Positions 9,281 to 21,699 are shown, counted from the first letter of the stretch. The stretch is DNA of 64,000 nucleotides from Deinococcus sp. JMULE3 (GCF_013337115.1 NZ_SGWE01000004.1:2425501-2489500); one strand, 5' to 3'. Notes: a model not told the origin generated them from the letters alone. A program made the numbers and translations.

Positions 9281-10606
9281 ATGGAAGACGATGTGATTCA
9301 GATAAGTGATCTGGGTACTGCGATTGATACTACTTTGGCAGAAGGTAATGATGAAGGAGAGCTTTCAATCAATGAGAAGGACCGACTGATAATTGAGAAG
9401 GCAGATAGGAGTCTATCTGAATTCTACAGGTGGAGGCAGGCTGGAAGAGTTATTCTTGACCCTTCTTGGCAAAGAAAGTTCGTCTGGGATAAGAGACGTT
9501 CTTCGCAATTAGTCGAATCTTTTTTGCTAGATATACCCGTCCCTGTGGTGTATCTGGCTAGAAATAAAGAAAACAAATATGAAGTAATTGATGGTGTACA
9601 GAGGCTGACCTCCATTTTCCTATTTATGAAAAACGAGTTAGTCCTTAAGGGATTGGAGGTATTAAAGGATTTAAATGGTAAATCATTCAAAGACTTGGAT
9701 GATGCAATGCAAAACAAGTTTAGAGACGCGACTCTGAGAACTTTTGAACTAACGCCTGAGACTTCTCAAAATCTATTGTTCCTGATTTTCCAAAGACTAA
9801 ACACGGGTGGAATTCAATTAAATGAGATGGAGATAAGAAATTGTATATATAGGGGCGACTTAAATGACCTGCTGCCTGAATTGGCAAAAGATAAAAACTT
9901 TCAGGAAGTTGTAAATCAAAGCAACATCGACAAGAGAATGGTTGATCGTGCATTAGTTCTGCGCTTTCTCGCATTCTATGAAAAAACTCCTCAAAAAGCG
10001 AAAGAGGGGATGAAAAACTTCCTTAATGATTTTATGAGCGAGCAGAGGAATTTAAGTGACAAAAAGTCAAAGGAATATAAAAAGGTTTTCAAGCACTGTA
10101 TGAGGGCGTCTTTGACTGTTTTTGGTACATCTGCATTTAGATTGCGAAGACAGGGAAGGTATGGTACTCAGATTAATTCATCTCTGTTTCAAGTGGTCAC
10201 GACGAGCTTCTCTGAGTACGATATAGGTCAAATTACGAGAAGGGCAGACTCTATTAACGAGGCGCTCATCGATCTTATGGATACTGATGAGGCTTTCGTT
10301 CGTGGATTATCGCAGGCCACTGGTGGTTTTGCTCCAATCACCTATACTTTTGATACTTGGAGAAGTCGACTAAAGGCCGTAATGTCTTCTGAACCTCCGA
10401 ATGATAAAAAGAGATTCTTCTCAAAGAAATTGAAAGAAGAGATGTACGCTTCCGATAAATCCTGCGCCATCTGTAATCAAGAGATAAAAACAATAAACGA
10501 TGCTGCCCTCGATCACGATGTGCATTATTGGAAAGGGGGTCTAACAGTTCCTGAAAACGCACGACTGACTCACAGACTTTGCAATCTCAAAAAGTCCAAC
10601 GCTTAA
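9281..10606 (+). CDS. DUF262-HNH protein, GmrSD-like nuclease (putative defence)
   Basis: 441 residues, AT-rich, with codon use unlike the surrounding genome. The N-terminal DUF262 (ParB/Srx-like) domain has the signature D104-GVQR at 104-108 and LDPSWQRKFVWD before it. The C-terminal end holds an HNH-type zinc nuclease motif: C395-x2-C398, ALDHDVHYW at about 409-417 and a late RLCN. DUF262 with HNH/DUF1524 is the architecture of GmrSD type IV restriction enzymes, which cut modified phage DNA. The second ATG (9281) is preferred over 9269 because GGGAGG lies four nt before it. It ends in TAA. It lies at the tRNA-proximal end of the island. Confidence 0.85.
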   Translation: MEDDVIQISDLGTAIDTTLAEGNDEGELSINEKDRLIIEKADRSLSEFYRWRQAGRVILDPSWQRKFVWDKRRSSQLVESFLLDIPVPVVYLARNKENKYEVIDGVQRLTSIFLFMKNELVLKGLEVLKDLNGKSFKDLDDAMQNKFRDATLRTFELTPETSQNLLFLIFQRLNTGGIQLNEMEIRNCIYRGDLNDLLPELAKDKNFQEVVNQSNIDKRMVDRALVLRFLAFYEKTPQKAKEGMKNFLNDFMSEQRNLSDKKSKEYKKVFKHCMRASLTVFGTSAFRLRRQGRYGTQINSSLFQVVTTSFSEYDIGQITRRADSINEALIDLMDTDEAFVRGLSQATGGFAPITYTFDTWRSRLKAVMSSEPPNDKKRFFSKKLKEEMYASDKSCAICNQEIKTINDAALDHDVHYWKGGLTVPENARLTHRLCNLKKSNA

Positions 10607-10695
10607 CACCCAGTAAGGACACGCGCTGTCTGGTGCCGTTATGATGGCTTCAGCGCAGCGCGTGCTCCGTGGATATGACCGTCTGTGACGGTGTT
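10607..10695. other. Island end between the DUF262 gene and the att copy
   Basis: Short GC-rich stretch with the inverted repeat CACGCGCTG ... CAGCGCGTG (about 10619-10665), possibly recombinase arm sites or a terminator of the DUF262 gene. No gene seen. Confidence 0.3.
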
Positions 10696-10783
<88 letters not shown>

Positions 10784-10814
10784 ACGCTGGTTGTACCTGC
10801 CCTGGCATGAAATG

Positions 10815-10851
10815 AAATCCGGCCCTGGGCTGATGCCTGGGGCCGGAATTT
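10815..10851 (-). terminator. Hairpin between tRNA-His and tRNA-Leu
   Basis: On the minus strand AAATTCCGGCCC pairs with GGGCCGGATTT around a loop, in the spacer between the two tRNAs. It may end transcription after tRNA-His or mark processing. Confidence 0.5.
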
Positions 10852-10856
10852 CGGTG

Positions 10857-10934
10857 TGGGGTGGATTATGGGATTTGAACCCACGACCTCCGCTTCCACA
10901 GAGCGGCGCTCTAACCGGCTGAGCTAAACCCACC
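10857..10934 (-). tRNA. tRNA-His(GUG)
   Basis: Minus strand. The anticodon stem CCGCT/AGCGG holds the loop CTGTGGA, so the anticodon is GUG. The extra G at -1 is encoded and pairs with C73, the hallmark of tRNA-His, and CCA is encoded. Acceptor GTGGGTT / AATCCAC has one G-U pair. Confidence 0.95.
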
Positions 10935-11024
10935 ACGCTGGCCCACGTCCTGTCAGGCCCACACAGATTAAAGGCAGGGGGGCCACCTGTCAATCCCATG
11001 CGGGCGGCAGGTGGCCCCGGTCGG

Positions 11025-11455
11025 TCAGGGCAGGGTCTTCAGGTACGCCTGGATGGCGTCCATCTGCGCGTCGGTGGGGGGCGCGCCGTCCAGGCCGGTG
11101 GCAGCGAAGCGGGGCATCACGACGCCCAGCGTGCGGCCGTCGGGTGTGCTGCCGTCCAGCACGGCGTGCCGGAAGTCGGCGGCACTCCAGCCCTGGGCGA
11201 CCTTCAGGGCGGGGCCGACGGCGCCCTCGGCGTTCGCGCCGTGGCAGCCGGCGCAGTTCCCGGCGTACAGGACGCGGCCATCCGGGGTGTCGCTGGTGCT
11301 GGCCGCCGTGACGACCGCGCCGCCGCCCGTTCCGGCCAGCCGCTGCCCGGCCTGATACGAACCGGCGCCCAGCGCCGCGCCCAGCACGAGCAGGCCCACG
11401 AAGCCCGCGATCTGCCCCGGCGTGAACCAGCCCCCGTGCGGGTCGTTCATGCCGC

Positions 11456-11459
<4 letters not shown>
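11025..11459 (-). CDS. Membrane-anchored cytochrome c next to the ba3 oxidase
   Basis: 144 residues. One N-terminal membrane anchor (about 17-35) precedes a single c-type haem domain: C69-A-G-C72-H73, with Met in GVVMPRF as the likely sixth ligand. Last gene of the oxidase operon; its ATG overlaps the subunit I stop as ATGA. It probably carries electrons to the CuA site of the oxidase. An internal ATG three codons later is also possible. Confidence 0.88.
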
Positions 11460-13182
<1,723 letters not shown>

Positions 13183-13186
<4 letters not shown>

Positions 13187-13773
13187 TTCGTCTCCTTGGT
13201 GGTGGACTGGGTGGGGGACTCGACGATGAAGCGGGTGATCATGTTGTGATGTCCCACCCCGCAGTACTCGTTGCAGATGGCGTGCTGCTCGCCCGGGTGG
13301 CGGAACGTGACGGTCAGGGAGGCGACGTGACCGGGCAGGATCTCGGCGTTGATGTTCGTGCCCGTCACCTGAAAGCCGTGCGCGACGTCGGTCGCGGTGA
13401 CGTGCAGCGTGACGGGCACGCCCGCCGGGACGCGCAGCACGGCGGGCTGGAACGTGAAATTCCCCGCCACGAGGTACGCGTCCAGCGTCCCCTGGTCATT
13501 CATGACGGGCTGACCGCTGGCGTCCACGACCAGCCCCGGCTTCGCGAACGGCGTCGCGGCCAGATTCTTCGGGTCCACGCGGCCCCGCACGATGCCGCCC
13601 ACGTGCGCGTGCCCGGCGTCGGCCTTCAGGCTGGGGTACGTGCCGCTGACCACGCTGGCGAGCACGCCCACGAACAGCAGCGCCGTCATGACGACCGCCA
13701 CGCCCAGCCACGCGGTCTCGTACCGTTCCAGCGCGCGGTGATCCAGCCGGGCCGGAGGGATGTCCGCCCCCAC
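13183..13773 (-). CDS. cbaB: Cytochrome ba3 oxidase subunit II (CuA)
   Basis: 196 residues. One N-terminal membrane helix (about 21-43) anchors a periplasmic cupredoxin domain. CuA ligands are complete: His132 (AHGF), Cys167, Glu169, Cys171, His175 and Met178 in CNEYCGVGHHNM. The single anchor helix fits the ba3 type. Starts with GTG at 13773, just inside the end of the small subunit gene. Confidence 0.94.
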
Positions 13774-13774
13774 G

Positions 13775-13906
13775 TCAGGCCCGCCCGTGCAGGACGCCCA
13801 GCGCCAGCAGCCACAGGCTCAGGATGCTCAGCGCCAGGGTGAGCACCACGACCAGCGCGCCCCTGGGGGCCTCGCCGCCCTCCGGCGGGTGGTGCGGGCC
13901 GCTCAC
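13775..13906 (-). CDS. Cytochrome ba3 oxidase subunit IIa (43-residue single-helix protein)
   Basis: Small gene read as GTG-AGC-GGC ... GCC-TGA. The product starts SGPHHPPEGGEAPRGA and is then one hydrophobic helix (LVVVLTLALSILSLWLLALG) ending LHGRA. Size, topology and position directly before subunit II match the tiny subunit IIa of ba3 oxidases, which supplies the helix missing from subunit II. The GTG overlaps the CBS gene stop (GTGA), and the stop overlaps the subunit II start region. Confidence 0.8.
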   Translation of the reverse strand: MSGPHHPPEGGEAPRGALVVVLTLALSILSLWLLALGVLHGRA

Positions 13907-14355
13907 GCCTGCGCCTCCGCGCCCGTCTGCGACCCGTCCGGCCTCAATCCGTCCTCGTACGCGTAGTCGCGCAGCACGTCACTGACCGTCACGACGCCCA
14001 CCACGCGCCCCCCGTCGTCCACGACCGGCAGGGCGCCCACCCGGTGGGTGAGCATGGTGTGCGCCGCGTCGCGGGCGTCCGCGTCCGGCGTGGTCGTCAG
14101 GACCGAGCGGCGCATCACGTCCGCCACCGAGACCGCCGCCAGCCGCGTCGTGGCCTCCCACGGGGACAGGCTCGACACGCGGCCCGGCAGCGCCTCGCGC
14201 ACGTCCCGGTCGGTCACGATCCCCACCAGGGTCGCGCCGTCCAGCACGGGCAGGCGGCGGATGCCGCGCGACCGCATCAGGTGCGCCGCGTCCGGCAGGG
14301 ACAGGGTCGGGGCCGCCGTGATCACCGGGGCCGTCATCAGATCAAGAACTCGCAT
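13903..14355 (-). CDS. CBS-domain protein leading the oxidase operon
   Basis: 150 residues made of two CBS repeats (about 1-60 and 75-135; compare MTAPVITAAPTLSLPDAA and VMRRSVLTTTPDADARDAA). Such pairs bind adenosine nucleotides and sense energy state. As first gene of the ba3 oxidase operon, with stop/start overlap to subunit IIa, it may tune oxidase activity, but no partner is visible. The start is an ATG at 14355. Confidence 0.88.
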   Translation of the reverse strand: MRVLDLMTAPVITAAPTLSLPDAAHLMRSRGIRRLPVLDGATLVGIVTDRDVREALPGRVSSLSPWEATTRLAAVSVADVMRRSVLTTTPDADARDAAHTMLTHRVGALPVVDDGGRVVGVVTVSDVLRDYAYEDGLRPDGSQTGAEAQA

Positions 14356-14497
14356 GCGAAACCTCCATGCCCGGAGGCTCCGGTGCGGGCATTACCGGGC
14401 CATTACGGGAGGGCCCTGACCGGTGCGGGGGCGGACACGCAAGAAGCCCTCAAGGTGCGCCTCGCCATCCGGCGGGGGCGCGCCCGTACGGTGGGTC

Positions 14498-15607
14498 ATG
14501 CCTCTGAAACCGGACATCACGCCCCCCGAAGCGCAGGACACGCGGGTGGGGTTCGCCCTGGTCGGCATCGGCAAGCTGACCGCCGAGGAACTCATTCCCG
14601 CCGCGCGCACCAGCGAGCACGCGTACGTCGCTGCGCTCGTGAGCGGCGAGGCGGACAAGGCGCGGGGCTTCGCGCGCGCGCTGGGCCTGACCGACGCGGA
14701 CGCCTACACCTACGAGCAGTTCGACGAACTGGCGGCCCGCGAGGACGTGCAGGCGGTGTACATCGTCACGCCGAACAGCCTGCACCGCGAGTACGCCACC
14801 CGCGCCGCCCGCCTGGGCAAACACGTCCTGTGCGAGAAACCGCTGGGCGTGAACGCCCAGGACGCCCAGGCCATCGTGGACGCCTGCCGGGAGGCCGGGG
14901 TGCTCCTGATGACCGCGTACCGCTGCCAGTACACCCCGGAACACTGGGCGGCCAGGGACGCCGTGCAGGACGGCACGCTGGGCGACCTGAGGCTGCTGCA
15001 TTCCATCCACGCGCAGGTCGAGGACGACCCCGAGGCGTGGCGCCTGAAGCGCGAGTTGGCGGGCGGCGGGCCGCTGCCGGACGTGGGCATCTACAGCTTG
15101 AACACCCTGCGTTTTCTGACCGGGCAGGAACCCGAGTGGGTGTTCGCCACGCAGCACCAGCCCGACGCCGACCCGCGCTTCCGCGAGGTCGAGGCGTCCA
15201 TGAGCGCCCTGCTGGGCTTCCCCGGCGGCGTGAGTGCGACCATCCAGACGAGTTACGCTGCGCACCGCACCGGCACCCTGCGCGTCATGGGCGAGGAGGG
15301 GAGCCTGCACATGGACCCCGCCTTCCCGTACGACGGCCTGAAACTCAGCCTGTCCGGTGACGACGGCACCCGCCAGCCCAGCTTCCCGGAGTACGACCAG
15401 TTCACGCTGGAATTCGACCACTTCGCGCAGTGCATCCGCAGCGGCGACACCCCCTGGACACCCGGCGAGGAGGGCGTGCAGGACCACGTCATCATGGACG
15501 CCCTGTACGAGAGCGCCCGCACCGGGCAGGTCGTGCGCCTCCCCACCCACACGAAGCGCGACGCGTTCCGGGGCACGAAACCGCAGCTGCCGCAGAAGCA
15601 GCAGTAG
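14498..15607 (+). CDS. Gfo/Idh/MocA-family oxidoreductase
   Basis: 369 residues. The N-terminal NAD(P)-binding motif is ALVGIGKL, followed by the typical NSLHREYATRAARLGKHVLCEKP block whose EKP lysine is catalytic in the family, then a C-terminal alpha/beta domain. Acts on sugars or inositol-like substrates; which one cannot be told. The start is the ATG at 14498, with TACGGT five nt before it (leaderless pattern). It ends in TAG, which shows that host genes here use amber as a stop. Confidence 0.88.
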   Translation: MPLKPDITPPEAQDTRVGFALVGIGKLTAEELIPAARTSEHAYVAALVSGEADKARGFARALGLTDADAYTYEQFDELAAREDVQAVYIVTPNSLHREYATRAARLGKHVLCEKPLGVNAQDAQAIVDACREAGVLLMTAYRCQYTPEHWAARDAVQDGTLGDLRLLHSIHAQVEDDPEAWRLKRELAGGGPLPDVGIYSLNTLRFLTGQEPEWVFATQHQPDADPRFREVEASMSALLGFPGGVSATIQTSYAAHRTGTLRVMGEEGSLHMDPAFPYDGLKLSLSGDDGTRQPSFPEYDQFTLEFDHFAQCIRSGDTPWTPGEEGVQDHVIMDALYESARTGQVVRLPTHTKRDAFRGTKPQLPQKQQ

Positions 15608-15695
15608 ATCCCCAACGAACCCTGAACGTCCCGCGCGGTGAAACCGTAGCCGCGCGCCCACCCGCACGCAGATCCACCCCCCCAGAATCGGGCGT

Positions 15696-16904
15696 ATGGA
15701 TCTGCGCAGCGGACGAGCGTTCTGGCCCCTCACGAACGGACTCATGCACACCTACCCGCCCCTCAGCGGCGATGAGACGGCCGACGTGCTCGTCATCGGG
15801 GCGGGCATCACGGGCGCCCTGCTCGCCGACTCGCTCAGTGCCGCCGGGCTGGACGTCGTCGTGACGGACCTGCGCGACGCCGCGTTCGGCAGCACCAGCG
15901 CCAGCACCGCCCTGCTGCAGTACGAGATCGACACGAACCTCGTGGACCTGATCCCCATGACCGGGCAGGCCGACGCGGAACGCGCCTACCACCTGTGCCG
16001 AGGCGCGATCGACACGGTCCGCGACCTGACCGCCGAACTGCCCGACGACTGCGGCTTCCGCGAGCGGGGCAGCCTGTACTACGCCAGCAACCGCCGCGAC
16101 GCCCGCATGCTCGCGCAGGAACACGCTGCCCGCACCCGCGCCGGACTGAACGTCGAACACCTCGACGCCCGCACCCTCAAGGCCCGCTTTGGCATCACGG
16201 CGCCCGCCGCACTGTTCAGCCCCGACGGCGGCGAGGTCGACCCGTACCGCCTCGCGCAGCATCTCCTGCAACGGGCGCAGTCGCGCGGCGCGCGGGTGTA
16301 CGACCGCACCGAGGTCACCCGCCTGGACGAGCACCGCATCGACTTCACCGCACACACCGACCGGCACGCGAAGATCCAGGCCCGCTGGGTCGTCGTCGCC
16401 ACCGGGTACGAGGCCGAGAAGTTCCTCGGAAAACGCCTCGCGCAGCTGAAGAACTCCTACGCCCTGGCGACCGAACCCATCGCAGAAACCGACGGGGAAC
16501 TGTGGCCCACCGGCTGCCTCATCTGGGAAACCGCCCGCCCGTACCTGTACGCCCGCACCACCCAGGACGGCCGCGTCGTCATCGGCGGCGAGGACGACAA
16601 CCACCACAACCCCGCCCGCCGCGAACGCGCCCTGCCCGGCAAACAGAAACGCCTGGAACGCAAACTCGGGAAGCTCCTCCCGCACCTCCACCCGGAAACG
16701 GCCTTCGCCTGGGCCGGCACCTTCGGCGAAACGAAGGACGGCCTCGCGTACATCGGCCCCCGGCAAAAGGGCGACCGCCTCCTGTTCGCCCTCGGGTACG
16801 GCGGGAACGGCATCACGTACAGCGTGCAGGCCGCCCGCCTCCTCACCGATCTGATCCAGGGAGAGGAGAGTGACGACCTGCGGATCTTCCGGCTGGACCG
16901 GTAA
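15696..16904 (+). CDS. FAD-dependent oxidoreductase (DAO/glycine-oxidase-like)
   Basis: 402 residues. The dinucleotide motif VIGAGITGALLADSLSAAG is near the N-terminus, and the C-terminal FAD contact region reads LFALGYGGNGITYSVQAA. It belongs to the DAO family that oxidises amines, amino acids or glycerol-3-phosphate; the substrate is unknown. CAGAAT seven nt before the ATG fits the leaderless pattern. Convergent with pyrC, with a repeat-rich spacer between. Confidence 0.85.
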   Translation: MDLRSGRAFWPLTNGLMHTYPPLSGDETADVLVIGAGITGALLADSLSAAGLDVVVTDLRDAAFGSTSASTALLQYEIDTNLVDLIPMTGQADAERAYHLCRGAIDTVRDLTAELPDDCGFRERGSLYYASNRRDARMLAQEHAARTRAGLNVEHLDARTLKARFGITAPAALFSPDGGEVDPYRLAQHLLQRAQSRGARVYDRTEVTRLDEHRIDFTAHTDRHAKIQARWVVVATGYEAEKFLGKRLAQLKNSYALATEPIAETDGELWPTGCLIWETARPYLYARTTQDGRVVIGGEDDNHHNPARRERALPGKQKRLERKLGKLLPHLHPETAFAWAGTFGETKDGLAYIGPRQKGDRLLFALGYGGNGITYSVQAARLLTDLIQGEESDDLRIFRLDR

Positions 16905-16960
16905 GTGGGCAGTAGGAAGTGGGCAGTGGGAAACGGACTTCCACTGCTCACTCCCTCCTT
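16905..16960. repeat. GTGGGMAGTGGG-type palindromic spacer repeat, copy 1
   Basis: Spacer between convergent genes with GTGGGCAGTAGGAAGTGGG followed by its near-complement (CTTCCACTGCTCACTCCC). It can fold and probably ends both transcripts. The same motif recurs near 20606, 25576, 46337, 49458 and 63346. Confidence 0.6.
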
Positions 16961-16965
16961 CCGGT

Positions 16966-18237
16966 TCAGCGCTGGTAGGCGACTTTCCCGTCCACGACGG
17001 TCAGCACGGGCCAGCCTTTCAGGGTTTCCCCCGCCCAGGGAGTGAATTTCGCCTTGCTCTTGAACTCGGCGGGGTTCACGGGGCGTTCGGTGGTCAGGTC
17101 GAGGACGACCAGATCGGCCTTCGCGCCCGCGTCCAGGGTGGGTTCATCCCAGCCCATGACGCGCGCCGGGGCGGCAGTCATCAGGTCCAGGATGCGCTCC
17201 AGACCCAGCGTTTCGCCGAAGCGGGTGTACATCAGCGGGAACGCCAGTTCGATGTACGCGATGCCGCTGGGGGCGTCCAGCAGGTCGCGTTCCTTCTCCG
17301 CGCGGGTGTGCGGCGCGTGATCCGTGGCGAGGCAGTCCACGCTGCCGTCCTGCAGGCCCTCCAGCAGGTGGTCGGCGTCCGCCTGGGTGCGCAGGGGCGG
17401 CGCGACCTTGTAGATCGCGTCGAAGGAGCGCAGCGCCTCGTCCGTCAGGGTCAGGTGGTGCGGGCAGACCTCGCAGGTCACCGGGAGCCCCTGTGCCTTC
17501 GCGGCGCGCACCAGATCCAGCGCGCGCGCCGTACTCAGGTGCTGGATGTGCAGCCGTGCCGGAACACCCTGCGCGTGCAGGCCCGCCACGATCTCGATAT
17601 CCCGCGCCACGCGCGCCGCCTCCGCTGCCGCCGGGTTGCCGGGCAGGCCCAGCGCCTCGCTGACCGGCCCCTCGTTCATCACGCCGTCCGCGCGCAGGGT
17701 GGCGTCCTCGGCGTGCACGCTGATCACCATGCCCAGACTCCCGGCGGTTTCCAGCCCCAGGCGCAGCGTGCGGGCGTTCTCGTTCGTGCGCCCGTCATCC
17801 GTGAACATGGCCGCGCCCGCCTCTTTCAGGTAGGTCAGTTCGGCCAGTTCCTCGCCCTTCTGGCCCTTCGTCAGCGCCGCCGCCGGACGCAGGCGCGCGA
17901 AGCCCAGGCTATTGGCCTTCTCGATCAGGCTGCGCACGATCGCCGGGTCGTCCACGACGGGGCTGGTGTTCGGCATGCTCACCACCGTGCCGTACCCACC
18001 GGCCGCCGCCGCCGCCAGACCACTGCTCAGGTCTTCCTTCTCCGTCTGCCCCGGCTCGCGCAGGTGCGCGTGCAGCTCGATCAGCGCGGGCGCGACCGTG
18101 CCGCCCTGCCCGTCAATGACCTGACCTTCCCCCTGCTGATCTGTCGGCAGGTTCCAGCCCTTGATCAGGCCGCCCTCGATGGTGACGCTCTCGGTCTTCT
18201 CCGACCCGACGCGCTTGATGTTCGTAATCGTGATCAT
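16966..18237 (-). CDS. pyrC: Dihydroorotase PyrC
   Basis: Third step of pyrimidine synthesis, ring closure of carbamoyl-aspartate. 423 residues. Zinc motif ELHAHLREPG (His56, His58) has Glu where many have Asp; the later metal and base residues lie in NIQHLSTARA-like and ATDHAPHT regions (DHAPHTRAEKE). The start is the ATG at 18237 with GAGGGAG upstream. 17 bp after pyrB, same operon. Confidence 0.94.
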   Translation of the reverse strand: MITITNIKRVGSEKTESVTIEGGLIKGWNLPTDQQGEGQVIDGQGGTVAPALIELHAHLREPGQTEKEDLSSGLAAAAAGGYGTVVSMPNTSPVVDDPAIVRSLIEKANSLGFARLRPAAALTKGQKGEELAELTYLKEAGAAMFTDDGRTNENARTLRLGLETAGSLGMVISVHAEDATLRADGVMNEGPVSEALGLPGNPAAAEAARVARDIEIVAGLHAQGVPARLHIQHLSTARALDLVRAAKAQGLPVTCEVCPHHLTLTDEALRSFDAIYKVAPPLRTQADADHLLEGLQDGSVDCLATDHAPHTRAEKERDLLDAPSGIAYIELAFPLMYTRFGETLGLERILDLMTAAPARVMGWDEPTLDAGAKADLVVLDLTTERPVNPAEFKSKAKFTPWAGETLKGWPVLTVVDGKVAYQR

Positions 18238-18254
18238 GGTTGCTCCCTCGCCCT

Positions 18255-19829
<1,575 letters not shown>

Positions 19830-19862
19830 GGGGCTCCTTCTCCTGCCTCACGGGGCGGGTGC

Positions 19863-19876
19863 AGCCTCACGGGACT
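19863..19876 (-). promoter_or_regulatory. PyrR-binding box in the pyr leader RNA
   Basis: The minus-strand sequence AGTCCCGTGAGGCT matches the PyrR-binding loop consensus ARUCCNGNGAGGYU at every position, and is flanked by CAG/CTG pairs. It lies about 110 nt before the pyrR start and 35 nt before the leader peptide start. Confidence 0.85.
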
Positions 19877-19933
19877 GCCGGGAAAGGGACGTGGTGTGGA
19901 GTTGTGGGTCGCGCCAGTCGGCGGGCCTTGTGG

Positions 19934-19963
19934 AGTGTACACCGCCGGGCGCCGGGGTGTCAT
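19934..19963 (-). promoter_or_regulatory. pyr operon promoter
   Basis: Minus strand: ATGACA, an 18-nt spacer, then TACACT at 19939-19934. Transcription would start near 19927, giving a leader of about 170 nt that holds the PyrR box and leader peptide. Confidence 0.6.
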
Positions 19964-20006
19964 GTCGCCTGTCCGGCCCGGTGGGGGAGCGTGCGGCGCA
20001 CCAAAC

Positions 20007-20035
20007 TTGACATGATGGCACTCAGGTTTTACCAT
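20007..20035 (+). promoter_or_regulatory. hsp20 promoter
   Basis: TTGACA, 17-nt spacer, TACCAT: a near-consensus housekeeping-sigma promoter with a leader of about 70 nt ending in AGGAGGT before the hsp20 ATG. No CIRCE-type inverted repeat was seen. Confidence 0.75.
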
Positions 20036-20109
20036 GACCGCAGTTGAGCGCAAGGCACTCAGATGTCATGCAGGAGTGCGGCGCGCTTCCAGTCTCAGGA
20101 GGTCACCAC

Positions 20110-20550
20110 ATGATGCGATTCGATCCCTTCCGTGAAATCGAGGAACTCACCCAGCGCATGGACCGCGCCTTCGGCCAGCCCGCCGCGCCCGCCCGCTTCG
20201 CCCCGCCCGTCGACGTCCACGAGGACGAGCACGGCCTCGAACTCACCCTCGACCTGCCCGGTGTCAGCCCCGACCAGGTGCAGATCGAGGCCGAGAACCA
20301 GACCCTGACCGTCCAGGCCACCCGCACCTACGACCGCCGCGAGGGCCGCGCCGCCCACCGCGTCGAACGCGCCCACGGCACCCTCGCCCGCACCTTCAGC
20401 GTCCCCGCCAAGTACGACCTGACGAAGGTCGAGGCGGACCTGCAGCACGGCACCCTGACCCTCAAGGTGCCCCGCAGCGAGGCCGCGCAGAAACGCACCA
20501 TCACCGTCCGCACCGGCCACGTCCTCGACACCGACACCGCCAGCGCGTAA
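20110..20550 (+). CDS. Hsp20 / alpha-crystallin small heat-shock protein
   Basis: 146 residues. ATP-independent holdase. N-terminal arm MMRFDPFREIEELTQRMDRA, then the alpha-crystallin beta-sandwich (roughly 35-130) with LDLPGVSPDQVQIEAENQTL and LKVPRSEAAQKRTI near the end. The ATG at 20110 is chosen for the AGGAGGT six nt upstream; the open frame before it lies in the leader. Confidence 0.93.
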   Translation: MMRFDPFREIEELTQRMDRAFGQPAAPARFAPPVDVHEDEHGLELTLDLPGVSPDQVQIEAENQTLTVQATRTYDRREGRAAHRVERAHGTLARTFSVPAKYDLTKVEADLQHGTLTLKVPRSEAAQKRTITVRTGHVLDTDTASA

Positions 20551-20567
20551 ACCCGAACTCAGCAGCG

Positions 20568-20593
20568 GGGCGAGCCTTCCAAGTGGCTCGCCC
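20568..20593 (+). terminator. Hairpin terminator after hsp20
   Basis: Nine-bp stem GGGCGAGCC / GGCTCGCCC with an 8-nt loop, 17 nt past the stop, followed by TGCCTGTTCTG (weak U-tract). Confidence 0.65.
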
Positions 20594-20605
20594 TGCCTGT
20601 TCTGT

Positions 20606-20677
20606 CAGTGGGGAGTAGGAAGTGGGAAGTGGATGGGTCGCCGTTCCACTTCCCACTCACCACTTCCCACTCACTCG
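20606..20677. repeat. GTGGGAAGTGG palindromic spacer repeat, copy 2
   Basis: GGGGAGTAGGAAGTGGGAAG and its complement CTTCCCACTCACCACTTCCC face each other around a 20-nt centre, between convergent genes, abutting the stop codon at 20671. Able to form a long hairpin on either strand. Confidence 0.65.
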
Positions 20678-21603
20678 CCTTCGCGGACTGCTTCCAGCAG
20701 GTCCTGCACGATGTTCAGCGCCGCCGGGCCCAGTGGGGATCGCGTGACGCCCATCAGCGTGCCGAGCTTCTCGCGCCGGGCGGGCGTGAGGTTCAGCCAG
20801 TTGTGCAGGTCGGCGCGGTGCGTGCGGGCGGTCTCGTCGCGCAGGTAGCGCACCGCGCCGTCGTAGTACCCGGCCTGGAACGCGGCCCGCGCCCGGCGTT
20901 CCTGCTCCACGAGGCCCAGGCCGCGCGTGGCGAGCAGCACCCGCCGCGCCTCGGGTTCGCCGCCGAACGCGTACAGGCTCTCCAGGTGATTCACGGCCTT
21001 CGGGAAGCGCAGGCCCGCCGAGGCGCGCCACGCGTGCGGCAGGCGGATCTCGAATTCCGGCCAGAGGTGCACCCAGGTCAGCAGCGCCGGGTACAGGCGC
21101 GTCAGGGCGATGTCGCGGGCGTCCGCGAGGGCCAGCAGCTGCTCCTGCACGCCGTGCCCCGCGCCCGTATGCGCGGCGCGCGCGGCGGTCAGGGCGTCCT
21201 GCGCGCCCAGCAGCAGTTCCGCGCGGTGCGCCGCCCGCTGCGACGCACTGAGGTTCCATAGCGTCCGCTGGATCCGCCCGTAATGCCCGGTCGGGTCGTA
21301 CAGCACGCGACTGGTCGCCAGCAGCGCCAGCGGGGCCTCCGCGCGGGCCGCGTCCCAGTCCCGCCACGCTTCCAGCTGCTCGAACGGGAAGCGCTCGACG
21401 ATCACGCCCGCCCGCGCGTCCGAATGGGCACTCAGCAGGCCACGCTCGAACGTCACGAACGTCGGGACGCTCCCCGCCCACTGGAACTCCGTGCCGAAAC
21501 TGCCCGCCTGCGCCACGGCGCGCACCTTGCGATCGGCGACCAGCCGCTCCGCGACCCGTTCCGGCGAGTGCCGCTCCGACCTCTCCCTGCCTGCTTCCGT
21601 CAT
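20671..21603 (-). CDS. Hypothetical protein, nucleotidyltransferase-like fold, degenerate
   Basis: 310 residues. The early [14 protein letters not shown] and the later [14 protein letters not shown] resemble the start and the strand after the active site in MNT/aminoglycoside-type nucleotidyltransferases, followed by an all-helical C-terminal half. The Gly-Ser is present, but the usual Asp-x-Asp is not seen, so catalysis is doubtful. The ATG at 21603 follows AGGGGGTG. Function unknown. Confidence 0.65.
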   Translation of the reverse strand: MTEAGRERSERHSPERVAERLVADRKVRAVAQAGSFGTEFQWAGSVPTFVTFERGLLSAHSDARAGVIVERFPFEQLEAWRDWDAARAEAPLALLATSRVLYDPTGHYGRIQRTLWNLSASQRAAHRAELLLGAQDALTAARAAHTGAGHGVQEQLLALADARDIALTRLYPALLTWVHLWPEFEIRLPHAWRASAGLRFPKAVNHLESLYAFGGEPEARRVLLATRGLGLVEQERRARAAFQAGYYDGAVRYLRDETARTHRADLHNWLNLTPARREKLGTLMGVTRSPLGPAALNIVQDLLEAVREGE

Positions 21604-21699
21604 CACGTCACCCCCTTTCCCGGTTCCGACCGGGCCGGGCAGCATACCCTACCCCGCCCTGTACGCTCCGTGACCCCTGCGGCGTTCAGACCCAGCCTC

